52,244 bases of DNA from a candidate division WOR-3 bacterium (GCA_016934535.1 JAFGSQ010000054.1:1-52244), one strand, 5' to 3'. Numbered from the stretch's first letter, positions 5,929 to 15,600 are shown. Numbers and translations are program-made. Notes: a model not told the origin generated them from the letters alone.

Positions 5929-8145
5929 GTGTTATCAATAATTGTTTTTTCAGTGTTTGTTGTCGGAACATCAATCCACCGGATTGAATACGATAATCAC
6001 AGGCACGAAATTGACTTTACTGAAGTCGGACCGGTAAATATCCCTTTCGAAGATATCTCACCGGACGGATTGCGCTACGACTATTACGGCTATCTTCCAT
6101 ATTGGGTTTCAAACTCTGCGTACCAGGAATTCGATTACAGCCTTTTGACTCACCTGGCGTATTTCTCAGTGGAATTATCCGCTTCAGGGAGTATCGGAGC
6201 GATACCCAATCAGACAAATTTCAATGAGATAGTATCTCTTTGCCATCCCAGGGGAGTGAGAGTTCACATGACCTTCACTCTTTTCGGCAGTTCGTCGGTT
6301 TCCTCTTTTTTGAACAGTTCGGTTGCAAGGCAGGCGGCGGTCTCAAACATAACGTCTCTTGTAAATTCGAGAGGAATAGAAGGCGCCAATATAGACTTTG
6401 AATTCGTGACATCATCCGTCAGAGATTCCTTTACTCTGTTCATCAGGGAACTTTCGAATTCCTTGCACAACAGCACAGAAGGAAGAAAAGAACTTTACAT
6501 AGCGATGCCGTGTGTTCCGGGATGGTATCCCGGTTACAATTTTCAGGCTCTCGCCGACACGTGCGACGGATTATTCATAATGGCATACGATTATCACTAC
6601 AGCGGCTCTTCAACTGCCGGACCTGTCTCTCCGACTTTCAACAGTTCTTTTTGGGGATATTACGCGGTAAACACTTCTGTCGGAGACATTATCAATTCAT
6701 ACGGCACGGCGAGAGAGAAAGTGATCCTCGGCATTCCGTATTACGGCATAGACTGGCCTACTGAAACGCAGTCTGCAGGATCATCAACAACGGGAAACGG
6801 AAGTGCGGTAATATTCAAAAACGCCAAGGCAAACGCGCTGACATACGGCAGATTGTGGGACGATAATTCATCGACTCCCTGGTACAGATACAATTCGACT
6901 TCGTGGCATCAATGCTGGTACGACGATTCGGTCAGCGTCATGCTCAAGCTCGAGATCGCAAGAGACAGCCTGCTTCAGGGCGCGGGATGCTGGGCTCTCG
7001 GATACGACAGCGGAGAGGACGATTTATGGAACGTGATAGGCCACGTATTCTCTATCGAACCCCCGGAAGGACATTATTCCGCAGAGGTCGCAACTGCCGA
7101 ACTGAATGTCAGGAGCGGGCCTTCGTCTTCGTATCCGGTCATTTCTCAAATTCACTCGGGACAGAAATTCTGTGTTTTTGACAGGAACGGGAACTGGTAC
7201 AAAATATACTTTCCCTCAGGAAGCGGTTACGCTCACGGCTGGGCATACGGCGGAGACGGAAATCCTGAGCAGTATTTGAAAGGCGCTAACGGCAACGAAA
7301 TTCTTCTGGTGACGGCTTCTCTTTTGAACGTACGGTCCGGACCGACAACCGATTCTGCTGTACTGACTCTCGTTTCACGCGGTCAATGTTTCGTCCCGGA
7401 TACTTTTTCCGGAAATTGGGCGAGAATATCGCTTGCCGACAGCAATATTATCGGCTGGATACACTATGTCAGTTACACGACAACGATTCCCTGCCCCGAA
7501 GATTCGAATTGTTTTGAGGCGGCGATTGATTCAATACATTGCAGTGACACAGTTTATTCGGGAGATACATTTACTGTGAGCTTTTATCTATTGAACACGG
7601 GCGAATCGCCCCTGGATTCACTTGTTTTGTTGGGATCAGATTCAGCGAGCTGTTTTTATCTGGCCGGTTATTGGCAGGATTCTTTTAATGCCCTGACAAC
7701 CGGCATTGACGCGCTTCCAGGGCAGTATTCCGCCAGGTATTCCCTGATGTCGGCTCCGCAAGTCAACTCGCCTCAGACGATCACCGAAATCTTCAGATTC
7801 AGAAGGAGACAGACTGACATTTCACAGGATCAAAATATAAGCGTGACGGTTTTGCCAGCATCATTTGTCAGCGAAGTGGATACAGAAGAATATTCGTGCT
7901 GTTTTTCTGTAAAACCATCATCCGGTTTATTCAGGGACGCCTGCGCTTTTGAGACCAATTCTCCCGGACTTTTCGAATTGACGGTTTTCGATATTTCAGG
8001 AAGGATCAGATTCAGTTACACAGGGAAAGACAAATCTGTCGAATTCGGCTCAGGAATTCCCTCAGGTGTTTATTTCTATTCTGCAAAATTCCTCGAAAAT
8101 CCCGGAATCGGAACGATAACCGGCAAGGTGACAAAAACCGAATAA
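5929..8145 (+). CDS. Secreted GH18-family glycosidase-like protein with two SH3b domains and a C-terminal sorting-type domain
   Basis: 738 residues starting at GTG, preceded by an AAGGCGG-like ribosome site. A short signal peptide (1-15) is followed by a GH18 TIM barrel (about 45-370). Its catalytic motif, normally D-x-x-D-x-D-x-E, reads E151-G-A-N154-I-D156-F-E158: the proton donor Glu158 and the adjacent Asp156 are kept while the two earlier aspartates are replaced. Two bacterial SH3 domains follow (about 375-440 and 455-515, each with LNVRSGP), which usually bind peptidoglycan. The C-terminus (about 655-738; FDISGR, then SGVYFYS) resembles a T9SS-type sorting domain. The arrangement resembles spore or cell-wall glycosidases such as YaaH/SleL. 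Substrate is likely peptidoglycan or a related glycan; not proven. Confidence 0.85.
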   Translation: MLSIIVFSVFVVGTSIHRIEYDNHRHEIDFTEVGPVNIPFEDISPDGLRYDYYGYLPYWVSNSAYQEFDYSLLTHLAYFSVELSASGSIGAIPNQTNFNEIVSLCHPRGVRVHMTFTLFGSSSVSSFLNSSVARQAAVSNITSLVNSRGIEGANIDFEFVTSSVRDSFTLFIRELSNSLHNSTEGRKELYIAMPCVPGWYPGYNFQALADTCDGLFIMAYDYHYSGSSTAGPVSPTFNSSFWGYYAVNTSVGDIINSYGTAREKVILGIPYYGIDWPTETQSAGSSTTGNGSAVIFKNAKANALTYGRLWDDNSSTPWYRYNSTSWHQCWYDDSVSVMLKLEIARDSLLQGAGCWALGYDSGEDDLWNVIGHVFSIEPPEGHYSAEVATAELNVRSGPSSSYPVISQIHSGQKFCVFDRNGNWYKIYFPSGSGYAHGWAYGGDGNPEQYLKGANGNEILLVTASLLNVRSGPTTDSAVLTLVSRGQCFVPDTFSGNWARISLADSNIIGWIHYVSYTTTIPCPEDSNCFEAAIDSIHCSDTVYSGDTFTVSFYLLNTGESPLDSLVLLGSDSASCFYLAGYWQDSFNALTTGIDALPGQYSARYSLMSAPQVNSPQTITEIFRFRRRQTDISQDQNISVTVLPASFVSEVDTEEYSCCFSVKPSSGLFRDACAFETNSPGLFELTVFDISGRIRFSYTGKDKSVEFGSGIPSGVYFYSAKFLENPGIGTITGKVTKTE

Positions 8146-8196
8146 TAATTTATCGTTTTTTGCGGATAGAAAACCAATGCATGCGAAAACACAGTA

Positions 8197-10290
8197 TCAT
8201 AGAGGAAAAATAGTTTTACGCGGCAAGACAAGGCGTTTGTGTTTCAACAGTTCAATGACTTCTTCAGGAGTGGAAGATCCGGCGATTTTGTCGGCGTAAT
8301 CCTTGTCCCTGAAAAGACTACCGAGGGAAGCGAGTATTTCAAGGTGCGGAGATTTATCTTCAGGGGACAGTATGAGAAAAACTATTTTTGAAGGAAGTTC
8401 GTCTATAGAGCCGAATTTCACACCGTTTTTCGATATGCCGATGGCGATTTCGACTTTTTTCACCTGGCTGGTCCTGACGTGAGGAACTGCGAGACCGTTT
8501 TGGAGACCGGTACTCATTGTTTTTTCCCTGTCAAGGATCAACTTCACAACAGTTTCTTTATCTTCAATTTTCCCTTTTTTTGAGAGAACTTCAACAAGTT
8601 CGTTTATGACGCCTTCTTTTTCAGAAGATTTCAAAGGGATGGATACACATGAAGGTTCTATGTATTTCGCCAGGTCAATTTCAAATTTTGAACCTCCGTT
8701 AGTGACTATTTCTTTTTTCATCTGGACAGGTTTTGCAAGAGATTTAAGATGTTGAGAAGTGTCGAACAACTTTAGAAACGACTCGTAAATGATCGTATTT
8801 ATTAGCCCGATATCTTCCTGCCTTGCCTTGAAAATCATTTTATCGTTGAAGACGGTCAGCTTTAAAAAAATGTTGTTCCTTCTTATATAATGCAAGTTTT
8901 CTTCTGATTTTATATGAGTTATAAAAAAACCTTCCATACTGAAGTTGTTAAGTACGTTTGACAATATGAGAGCAGAAAGCTCCGGATTGGGAATGTCGAA
9001 AACCGCTTCGGCTTCTTCGACGGTTTTGGGTTCTTTTTTTACGCCTTTTTTACTGGAACGAAAAGACGCGTCAATAAACGGCGGAGCGATGAGCGTGCTC
9101 AGCATAGCCATCATGACGCAAACGCCGAAAGTCTTTTCGTCAAAAATTGAATACATAAGGGCAAAGCCTGCGATTATTAGAGCTACTTCACCTCTCGGTA
9201 TCATTCCGAGTCCGATTCTGATCGCGCCTCTGAGATTGAAATTCATAAAGTAGGCTGGCAGACCACAGCCTATGACTTTCGAAATGATTGCCGTCCCAGT
9301 GAAAATTATGCCGAAAGCGACAATTTCTTTTTGAAGAAAAATCGCGGGATTTAACAGCATCCCCATGACCGTGAAAAAAACAGGAACGAAAAAAGCTTCA
9401 AGGGAACCCAAAGATTCCTTGATAACATAACTGATGTCGGTTCTCGACAGAGAAAGACCCATGACATAAGCCCCCACTATCATTGCCAGGCCGGATTTTT
9501 CGAAAACACCGCCCATTAAAAGGGCCAGAGATAGGGACAGCAATGAAAACGTCATTCTGTTTTTAAAAACTTTTAGAGCCTTGCCGATTTTTTTCGCCGC
9601 GAGAAGAGTCAGAACGGTGAATATCAGCCACGTAGCTACGATTTTCAGTGTAAAGGTAAAAATTTTGTAGAAATTGACGTTAGAAAACTTGCCGGCGGAA
9701 TTTGTCGACGCGAAAGCGAGTATTACGGACAAGGTGATTATTCCCAAGACATCATCAATCACTGCCGCGGACAATATAGTGATTCCTTCCGGAGTGTCTA
9801 TTTTTCTTCTTTCGGAAAGAATTCTCACTGTTATTCCTACCGAAGTGGCCATGCTTATACACCCGAGAAGGAGAGATTTGAAAGAAAAATACGGTTCGTG
9901 CAGAAAAATTACGGAACAGTAGGATCCGAGTAAAAATGAAAATACTGCTCCGGCAATTCCGATGACACTGGCCGAGAGTGAGTAGTGAAGAAACAGCTTA
10001 ATGTCGGTTTCGAGGCCTGAAAAAAACAGAAGGATTATTGAAGCGACCGTGGCGAAAGAATATAGCTCTGCGCTTACAGGAAAGTTCATGGCGTGATTGT
10101 ACGGAAAAAGCCCTTCGGGAAATCCCGGTAGATGTATCTTGCCCAAAACATATGGTCCAATTACGACTCCGGCAATAATCTCGCCCAGAACAGCGGGAAG
10201 TTTTATTTTTCTGAAAAGGATTCCAGTGCCTATCGCAGCGATTATTATCAGCGAAAGCTGAAATATGAATTTTGTCATGTTTTCTATCAT
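8197..10290 (-). CDS. CPA2-type cation/proton antiporter fused to a PTS EIIA domain
   Basis: 697 residues. The first about 400 form the 12-13 TM Na+(K+)/H+ exchanger fold of the CPA2 family (LPAVLGEIIAGVVIGP near the start, ASSVIDDVLGI-type helix near 170-180 written here as AAVIDDVLGI). After a linker domain, residues about 545-690 form a fructose/Ntr-type EIIA domain with the phosphorylatable His604 in LAVPHVRT and the second conserved His649 in SPHLEIL. Such fusions link ion exchange to PTS phosphorylation state; no other PTS gene is visible here. A start at Met5 (10278) is equally possible as neither has a strong ribosome site. Single-gene transcript, convergent with the GH18 gene. Confidence 0.9.
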   Translation of the reverse strand: MIENMTKFIFQLSLIIIAAIGTGILFRKIKLPAVLGEIIAGVVIGPYVLGKIHLPGFPEGLFPYNHAMNFPVSAELYSFATVASIILLFFSGLETDIKLFLHYSLSASVIGIAGAVFSFLLGSYCSVIFLHEPYFSFKSLLLGCISMATSVGITVRILSERRKIDTPEGITILSAAVIDDVLGIITLSVILAFASTNSAGKFSNVNFYKIFTFTLKIVATWLIFTVLTLLAAKKIGKALKVFKNRMTFSLLSLSLALLMGGVFEKSGLAMIVGAYVMGLSLSRTDISYVIKESLGSLEAFFVPVFFTVMGMLLNPAIFLQKEIVAFGIIFTGTAIISKVIGCGLPAYFMNFNLRGAIRIGLGMIPRGEVALIIAGFALMYSIFDEKTFGVCVMMAMLSTLIAPPFIDASFRSSKKGVKKEPKTVEEAEAVFDIPNPELSALILSNVLNNFSMEGFFITHIKSEENLHYIRRNNIFLKLTVFNDKMIFKARQEDIGLINTIIYESFLKLFDTSQHLKSLAKPVQMKKEIVTNGGSKFEIDLAKYIEPSCVSIPLKSSEKEGVINELVEVLSKKGKIEDKETVVKLILDREKTMSTGLQNGLAVPHVRTSQVKKVEIAIGISKNGVKFGSIDELPSKIVFLILSPEDKSPHLEILASLGSLFRDKDYADKIAGSSTPEEVIELLKHKRLVLPRKTIFPL

Positions 10291-10336
10291 GTTTGCGCTT
10301 GATCTTTCTTTCTGTGAGAATTTAAAAAGTTACGTG

Positions 10337-10364
10337 ATTATACATCCGGTAAAGATAAAATCAA
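10337..10364 (-). promoter_or_regulatory. Promoter of the antiporter gene
   Basis: Minus strand -35 TTGATT (10359-10364), 16-base spacer, consensus -10 TATAAT (10337-10342), 46 bases before the first ATG. The 190-base gap to the divergent 10481 gene shows no equally good + strand promoter. Confidence 0.55.
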
Positions 10365-10480
10365 TGAGAATATTTTCCGGAAAACAAAATGTTTCGATTG
10401 AAAAACGATGTCGTTCATGAAAATATTTGTTAGATTTAATAAATGAAAAACTTATAAATTCATAAACGCGGGAGAAATTC

Positions 10481-11221
10481 ATGAACGCTAAAATATTTTT
10501 GTTTTTTTCAATGATATTTTTATGCCGGTCCATTCATTCTTACACGGCTGAAGAAATTGTCAGGAAACTCGACGATCTTTACAGAAGCGAATCGAGTTTT
10601 GGAAAAATCGAAATGAAAATTGTCACTCCCGACTGGCAGAGAACTCTCATTTTCAACATCTGGACTCTCGGCATGGAAAAAACATTTATAAGAATAATTT
10701 CACCGGAAAGAGAAAAGGATTACGCGACACTGAGAATCGGTACGGATATGTGGAATTACCTTCCTCCGACTAACAGAGTGATGAAAATTCCGCCGTCCAT
10801 GATGCTTTCTTCGTGGATGGGGTCGGATTTCACTAACGACGACCTCGTCAAAGAATCTTCCTTCGAAGAAGATTACACATACAGAATCGTTAAAATCGAG
10901 GATTCAAAAGAAGGCGAATTGTATTTGGAAATGCTGCCGAAAGAAAATTCCGCGGTTGTATGGGGGAAGATAATAACGGCCGTTAGTGAAAACGATTTAT
11001 TGCCGCTCTGGCAAAAATTTTACGACGAAGACGGAAACTACAAAAGAACAATAACTTATTCTGACGTCAGGATTTTCGGAACAAGAGAAATCCCGTCTGT
11101 CATGGAACTCGTTCCGATGGACAGACCAGGCAACAGAACCGAAATCCGTTTCACTGAAATGGAATTCGACGCAGAGATAGACGAAGAGATTTTCACTCTG
11201 AAAAATCTTCAGAGAAACTGA
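10481..11221 (+). CDS. LolA-like outer-membrane lipoprotein-sorting family protein, exported
   Basis: 246 residues with a signal peptide (1-20) and the fold signature of the COG2834-type outer membrane lipoprotein-sorting family: the N-terminal TAEEIVRKLDDLY, a central DMWNYLPPTNRVMKI strand pair and a conserved SSWMGSDFTNDDL loop. Such periplasmic proteins have a hydrophobic half-barrel that carries lipid or lipoprotein acyl chains. The GGGAG site at 10470-10474 supports the start. It heads a five-gene operon, its stop sharing one base with the next start, and is followed by two permeases, an ATPase and a barrel protein. It is therefore likely the soluble carrier of that exporter. Confidence 0.85.
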   Translation: MNAKIFLFFSMIFLCRSIHSYTAEEIVRKLDDLYRSESSFGKIEMKIVTPDWQRTLIFNIWTLGMEKTFIRIISPEREKDYATLRIGTDMWNYLPPTNRVMKIPPSMMLSSWMGSDFTNDDLVKESSFEEDYTYRIVKIEDSKEGELYLEMLPKENSAVVWGKIITAVSENDLLPLWQKFYDEDGNYKRTITYSDVRIFGTREIPSVMELVPMDRPGNRTEIRFTEMEFDAEIDEEIFTLKNLQRN

Positions 11222-12438
11222 TGTTTTATCTAAAACTCGCCCTGAGAAATCTTCTTCGTCAGAAAAGAAGGTCCGTCATAACCGGGATAACCATGGCCGG
11301 GGGATTCGCACTTTTTTCAATTTCAATAGCATGGGCGGACGGTTCTTACAAGGGTATCATAGAGGTTTTCACTGAAAACAGACTGGGGCATATTCAGATT
11401 CACGCGGACGGATATCTCGAATCTCCGTCCATCTATAAAAGCGTGAAAGACGCTTATTCGATAGGTTCTGTCGTCTCTGAAATAGAAGGGGTCAAAAGCT
11501 GGACGCCGAGAGTTTTTGCCGGAGGACTCGGAATGGCAGGAGATAAAACAACAGCGGTTCAGATAATAGGAATTGATCCTGAAAAAGAATCGGCGACTTC
11601 GAATTTCGAAAGAAAAATGACAGAAGGCGCTTACCTCGATAATTCCGACAGTAAAAAAGTCATCATAGGCAGAGACCTGGCAAAAATAATATCGGCAGAA
11701 ATCGGTGACACGATTGTGTTTCTTTCGCAGGCGGCAGACGGCTCCATAGCGAACGACCAGTACGAAATAAAGGGAATGGTTTCGACGGGAAATCCGGCTG
11801 AAGACAGAATAAACTGCTACATAATCATTGATGACGCATGGGACCTGTTTTACATGCACGGCAGTTGTCACGAAATATCAATATTGGCTCACTCGATGAA
11901 TGACCTGGATAAGATCGCGGCTGAAATAGAATCGGAAATACCTGAAGAACTTGAGACCAAGACCTGGATTGAATTTGCCGCTCATTTTTACAAGGCCATG
12001 CAGGCAGACAGGGCAGGAGACAGAGTGTTTCGCCTGATAATAATGCTCGTGATATCAGTCGGCGTCTTTAATTCAATTTTGATGTCGGTCCTTGAAAGAA
12101 CGAGGGAATACGGATTATTAAAAGCCCTCGGTATGAAACCCGCCGGTGTTTTCAAGCTTATTTACGCCGAGTTTTTACTTCTCGCAATTTTAAGCGTTTG
12201 CGCAGGAAGTTTAATCGCTGCAGGAGCCATATCATACTTGTCAGTCAAAGGTGTTGTCATAGGGAACGGATTTTCTTACGGAGGCATGGTTTTCAAAGAG
12301 ATGAAAGCCGAATTCAATTTGAGAGCATTGCTCGAACCTCTGTTTCTCCTCTTTATTTCTGTCACAGTAGTCACGTTATTCCCCGCCCTGAAAGCTTCCA
12401 AAACCGACCCGAGCGTAACGATGAGGGATTTCGGATGA
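11221..12438 (+). CDS. FtsX/LolC-type ABC transporter permease 1
   Basis: 405 residues with the MacB/LolCE plan: one TM near the N-terminus (about 17-36, after the basic LLRQKRRS), a large periplasmic domain to about residue 265, then three TM helices at the C-terminus (about 270-395). Such permeases do mechanotransmission rather than channel transport, lifting lipoproteins or other lipids off the inner membrane. The TGATG junction with the upstream LolA-like gene and the ATGA junction with the second permease show translational coupling. It likely forms a heterodimer with that second permease, driven by the ATPase at 13679. Confidence 0.9.
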   Translation: MFYLKLALRNLLRQKRRSVITGITMAGGFALFSISIAWADGSYKGIIEVFTENRLGHIQIHADGYLESPSIYKSVKDAYSIGSVVSEIEGVKSWTPRVFAGGLGMAGDKTTAVQIIGIDPEKESATSNFERKMTEGAYLDNSDSKKVIIGRDLAKIISAEIGDTIVFLSQAADGSIANDQYEIKGMVSTGNPAEDRINCYIIIDDAWDLFYMHGSCHEISILAHSMNDLDKIAAEIESEIPEELETKTWIEFAAHFYKAMQADRAGDRVFRLIIMLVISVGVFNSILMSVLERTREYGLLKALGMKPAGVFKLIYAEFLLLAILSVCAGSLIAAGAISYLSVKGVVIGNGFSYGGMVFKEMKAEFNLRALLEPLFLLFISVTVVTLFPALKASKTDPSVTMRDFG

Positions 12439-13667
12439 AGATTTTTTCTCTATGGCTCAAACTTGCCGGAAGAAATATACTGAGGAACAAGAAAAGAAGT
12501 TTTTTAACTTCGTTGTCCGTCGGTATGGGTCTTGCCGTTCTTATTTTCACAGACGCCTTTATACTCGGATTTCAGGATTACATGAGAATTTCAGCGACTT
12601 CAATATTTTCAGGAGAAGCTCAGATACATGCCGAGAATTATCTCGAGACCATGCAGGCTCAAGACACTTTGTTCGGTTACAGGCAGGTTGTTGAAAGGAT
12701 AAAAGAGCGCCCGGAAGTTCTGTATTTCGCCCCGAGAATTCTGTCAACCGCAACCGTTACTTCAGCTTCAGACATAAAATACATTTATCTTGCCGGAGTA
12801 GATCCTGAAAAAGAAAGAAACATTTCCGTTTTCGACGACTGCCTCGTCGAAGGTGTGTATTTGTCTTCCGACAACCAGCAGGACATTCTATTGGGCAAGG
12901 ACCTTGCAAGAAGCCTCGGCGTCGATTCCGGAGACAAAGTCGTAGTTACGGTGGCTCAGCCTTTCACGGGTCAGATTTATCAGGAACTTTTCAGGGTTTC
13001 AGGCATATTCGAAACGGACATGGAAGAAATAAACAAGACTGTCGTTCTCGTGAATATTGAAAGAGCATCTCAAATACTCGCCCTCGAAGGGAGCGTACAC
13101 GAGATAGCCGTAAAATTCAAAAACTCATATTACGCAGAGAACCTTGAAAATGATTTTTTCAGCGAATTTTCTTTGGACGGCAACAAGACCGCCGGATGGA
13201 CGGAATTGTATCCCGACGTGTCGGCGTTTTTTGACCTTGCAAAAATATCTGTCGGAGTAGTTGCGCTGATAATTTTTTTCATAGTCAGTTTGGGAATAGT
13301 CAACACTATGTTCATGGCAATTTACGATAGAATATTCGAATTTGGCGTCATCAGAGCCATAGGAGCTAAAAAATCGTTCGTTTTTGGGCTTATCATAATC
13401 GAGACTTTTATACTCTGCTTGTGGAGCGTCCTGCTGGGCTGTGTAGCAGGATTTTTAGTCACTTATTTTTTTTCCGTTACAGGTATCGATTATCAGGGCA
13501 TCGAATATGAAAACGTTCTTTTGAGAACCATTTATCCATCCTTGAATCTGTCGCAATTCTATAAATACCCTTTGCTGCTTTTGGCTCTTTCACTTGCGAT
13601 AGCAATATATCCGGCGTCTTACGCTTCGCGCATATCTCTCACAAAAGCCGTAAAAAAAACTTTATAA
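12435..13667 (+). CDS. FtsX/LolE-type ABC transporter permease 2
   Basis: 410 residues, same architecture as the preceding permease: basic NKKRS near residue 17, N-terminal TM, periplasmic domain, three C-terminal TM helices and the cytoplasmic FxxIRAIGAKK loop near 320 that contacts the ATPase. The frame is open further upstream, but the ATG at 12435 is chosen because it forms an ATGA overlap with the previous stop and begins the aligned MKIFSLWLKLAGRN segment. The two permeases are paralogues and probably a heterodimer. Confidence 0.9.
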   Translation: MKIFSLWLKLAGRNILRNKKRSFLTSLSVGMGLAVLIFTDAFILGFQDYMRISATSIFSGEAQIHAENYLETMQAQDTLFGYRQVVERIKERPEVLYFAPRILSTATVTSASDIKYIYLAGVDPEKERNISVFDDCLVEGVYLSSDNQQDILLGKDLARSLGVDSGDKVVVTVAQPFTGQIYQELFRVSGIFETDMEEINKTVVLVNIERASQILALEGSVHEIAVKFKNSYYAENLENDFFSEFSLDGNKTAGWTELYPDVSAFFDLAKISVGVVALIIFFIVSLGIVNTMFMAIYDRIFEFGVIRAIGAKKSFVFGLIIIETFILCLWSVLLGCVAGFLVTYFFSVTGIDYQGIEYENVLLRTIYPSLNLSQFYKYPLLLLALSLAIAIYPASYASRISLTKAVKKTL

Positions 13668-13678
13668 AGGAGCTTTCA

Positions 13679-14368
13679 ATGGAAACGGTCATAATATCCC
13701 TAAAAAACCTGAAGAAAACATATAAAGACGGGGGAGTGCCTGTTGAAGCAGTCAGAGGGATCAGCTGTGAATTTGAAAGAGGAGAGTTCACGGCCGTTGT
13801 CGGACCGTCAGGTTCTGGAAAAACCACACTGATGAATCTGATGGCCGGACTCGATTCCCCTACGGAAGGTTCGTCTTTTCTCGGAGGAACGGACATAAGC
13901 AAGATGAAAGGATCGGAGCTTTCAGATTTCAGAAGAGACAATATAGGATTTATATTCCAATCGTACAATCTGATACCCGTGCTCACAGTGAGGGAAAACA
14001 CCGAATTCATTCTCCTTCTTCAAGGCGTCGGAAAAAAAGAACGTGACAAAAAAATATCGAATATTCTGACAGAAATCGGCCTCGATGGTTTCGCCGACAG
14101 AGTCGTCACAAAACTCTCGGGCGGCCAACAGCAGAGAGTAGCCGTCGCCAGAGCAGTCGCCGCTAATCCGAAAATTATTCTCGCGGACGAACCGACGGCG
14201 AATCTCGATTCTGAAAACAGCTTGAATCTAATAAACCTGATGCTCGACATGAACGAGAAACACGGGACAACTTTTATATTTTCCACTCACGATCAGCTTA
14301 TTATCAGCAAGGCCAAAAGAGTTCTGATAATCAGGGACGGAATGATATTTTCCGACGAAAGAAGATGA
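13679..14368 (+). CDS. LolD/MacB-type ABC transporter ATPase
   Basis: 229 residues, the size of LolD. Walker A GPSGSGKT at 42-49, Q-loop near FQSYN 93-97, signature LSGGQ at 146-150, Walker B IILADE at 166-171, and a switch His in STHD near 203. All catalytic elements are intact. An AAGGAG site lies just upstream of the ATG. It powers the permease pair encoded before it; the substrate is inferred to be a lipoprotein or lipid from the LolA-like first gene of the operon. Confidence 0.93.
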   Translation: METVIISLKNLKKTYKDGGVPVEAVRGISCEFERGEFTAVVGPSGSGKTTLMNLMAGLDSPTEGSSFLGGTDISKMKGSELSDFRRDNIGFIFQSYNLIPVLTVRENTEFILLLQGVGKKERDKKISNILTEIGLDGFADRVVTKLSGGQQQRVAVARAVAANPKIILADEPTANLDSENSLNLINLMLDMNEKHGTTFIFSTHDQLIISKAKRVLIIRDGMIFSDERR

Positions 14369-15525
14369 GCTGTTCAAAAAAACTCTTTTTATTATTTTTT
14401 ACTTTTGTCTATTTCTCCGGTCTGTTCGGAGAGACTGTGGATTTTTCCGGTTACATAAAGAATTATTTCAGCCTGTCGGAATTTACTCCGGAAAAATCGT
14501 CGAGGGGAATGAACACAAACGCAGCCTATTTGAAAATCCGTTTCATTCCGAACGAGTATTTTAGTTTCAACGCCTCGTACAAACTTTCCATGTCCGCATC
14601 GGATCCATACTTCGCGGATTATTTTACGTCTGATGAACTTTCATACAGAGTCACAGACATCAAATCGAGCATATATCCGCGAGAAAATGAAAAGGTAAAA
14701 GCGTTTTTCATCAATCATAACATCGACAGGCTCTACGTTTCCCTGAAAACTAAAAAATTCGATGTTTACACTGGCAGACAGCCGATCTCCTGGGGAATGT
14801 CCAGATTTATTTCACCGACAGATGTTTTGGCCAAAACTTCATTTTTTAATGTGGACAGGGAAGAATTCAGAGGAGTGGACGCAATCGTGGCAAGATTTCC
14901 TTGCGGCACCGGTGAACTGACCGCCGGATCGGTTTTCGGCAGAAACTTTTCAGGAAAAAACTCCGTTCATTACATCAAAACACGGATCGTGTTAAGAGGA
15001 TTTGACACGGAAATTCTGGCGGCACAGGCAAAAGAAGATTTATTGGCCGGGTTTTCATTCTCTTGTCCTTTCAAGGGAGCTTTAATCTGGTTTGAAAACG
15101 CCTGTCATTTCTCGCTCAAAGGATTCAACTCTTCCGCGGGTTTTGATTATTATTTTCCCGGCGGTTTATACGTGTTTTTTGAGTACTATTTTAACAGCTT
15201 CGGCGAAAATTCGGCTGAAAATTATCATCTCAATTCGGTCAAAACAGCTTACGAGAAGAATTTCATATATCTTCAGGCAAAGAATTACCTTTCTTTCGGC
15301 TTGAACAGGCAAATAAACCCCCTCGTATCTATGTCAATGAAAAGTTCTCTGAACGTCTGCGACGTCTCATTGTTCGTCCTGCTTTCATCGGAGATGAATC
15401 TTAGAGAAAATGTCTACATTGAAGTTGGATACGCCACCGGTGTCTCTTTGAACTCTGCTTCCCGGATTTCCGAATACGGAAATTACGGAAAAATGGCTTT
15501 CGCTTCTTCAGTGTTTTATTTTTAA
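14365..15525 (+). CDS. Outer-membrane beta-barrel protein of the LolCDE-like operon
   Basis: 386 residues with a signal peptide (about 1-22), dense alternating aromatic/polar strands throughout and a C-terminal Phe (SVFYF), the usual mark of a BAM-inserted barrel. The segment TGRQPISWGMSRF near residue 135 resembles a motif seen in porin-like proteins of about 400 residues (DUF1302/alginate-export-like), but I cannot assign the family. Its start overlaps the ATPase stop by four bases (ATGA), so it belongs to the exporter operon and may be the outer-membrane end of the route. Nothing after it until a new promoter at 15554. Confidence 0.75.
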   Translation: MSCSKKLFLLFFTFVYFSGLFGETVDFSGYIKNYFSLSEFTPEKSSRGMNTNAAYLKIRFIPNEYFSFNASYKLSMSASDPYFADYFTSDELSYRVTDIKSSIYPRENEKVKAFFINHNIDRLYVSLKTKKFDVYTGRQPISWGMSRFISPTDVLAKTSFFNVDREEFRGVDAIVARFPCGTGELTAGSVFGRNFSGKNSVHYIKTRIVLRGFDTEILAAQAKEDLLAGFSFSCPFKGALIWFENACHFSLKGFNSSAGFDYYFPGGLYVFFEYYFNSFGENSAENYHLNSVKTAYEKNFIYLQAKNYLSFGLNRQINPLVSMSMKSSLNVCDVSLFVLLSSEMNLRENVYIEVGYATGVSLNSASRISEYGNYGKMAFASSVFYF

Positions 15526-15553
15526 AACGCCGAAATATATTTTCACACTCAGT

Positions 15554-15582
15554 TTGACTAATATATCAAACGATTTTATAAT
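15554..15582 (+). promoter_or_regulatory. Promoter of the M23-bactofilin operon
   Basis: -35 TTGACT (15554-15559), 17-base spacer, consensus -10 TATAAT (15577-15582). The gene ATG is 18 bases after the -10, giving a very short leader without a clear Shine-Dalgarno site. Confidence 0.75.
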
Positions 15583-15600
15583 ACTTACAAGTGATATGAA

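Noticed and set aside
11323-11871. 182-residue minus-strand frame inside the first permease
   Set aside because: It is antisense to a clear FtsX-type permease and shows no family features.
12198-12434. N-terminal extension of the second permease to 12198
   Set aside because: This part lies inside the first permease in another frame; the conserved start and ATGA overlap are at 12435.
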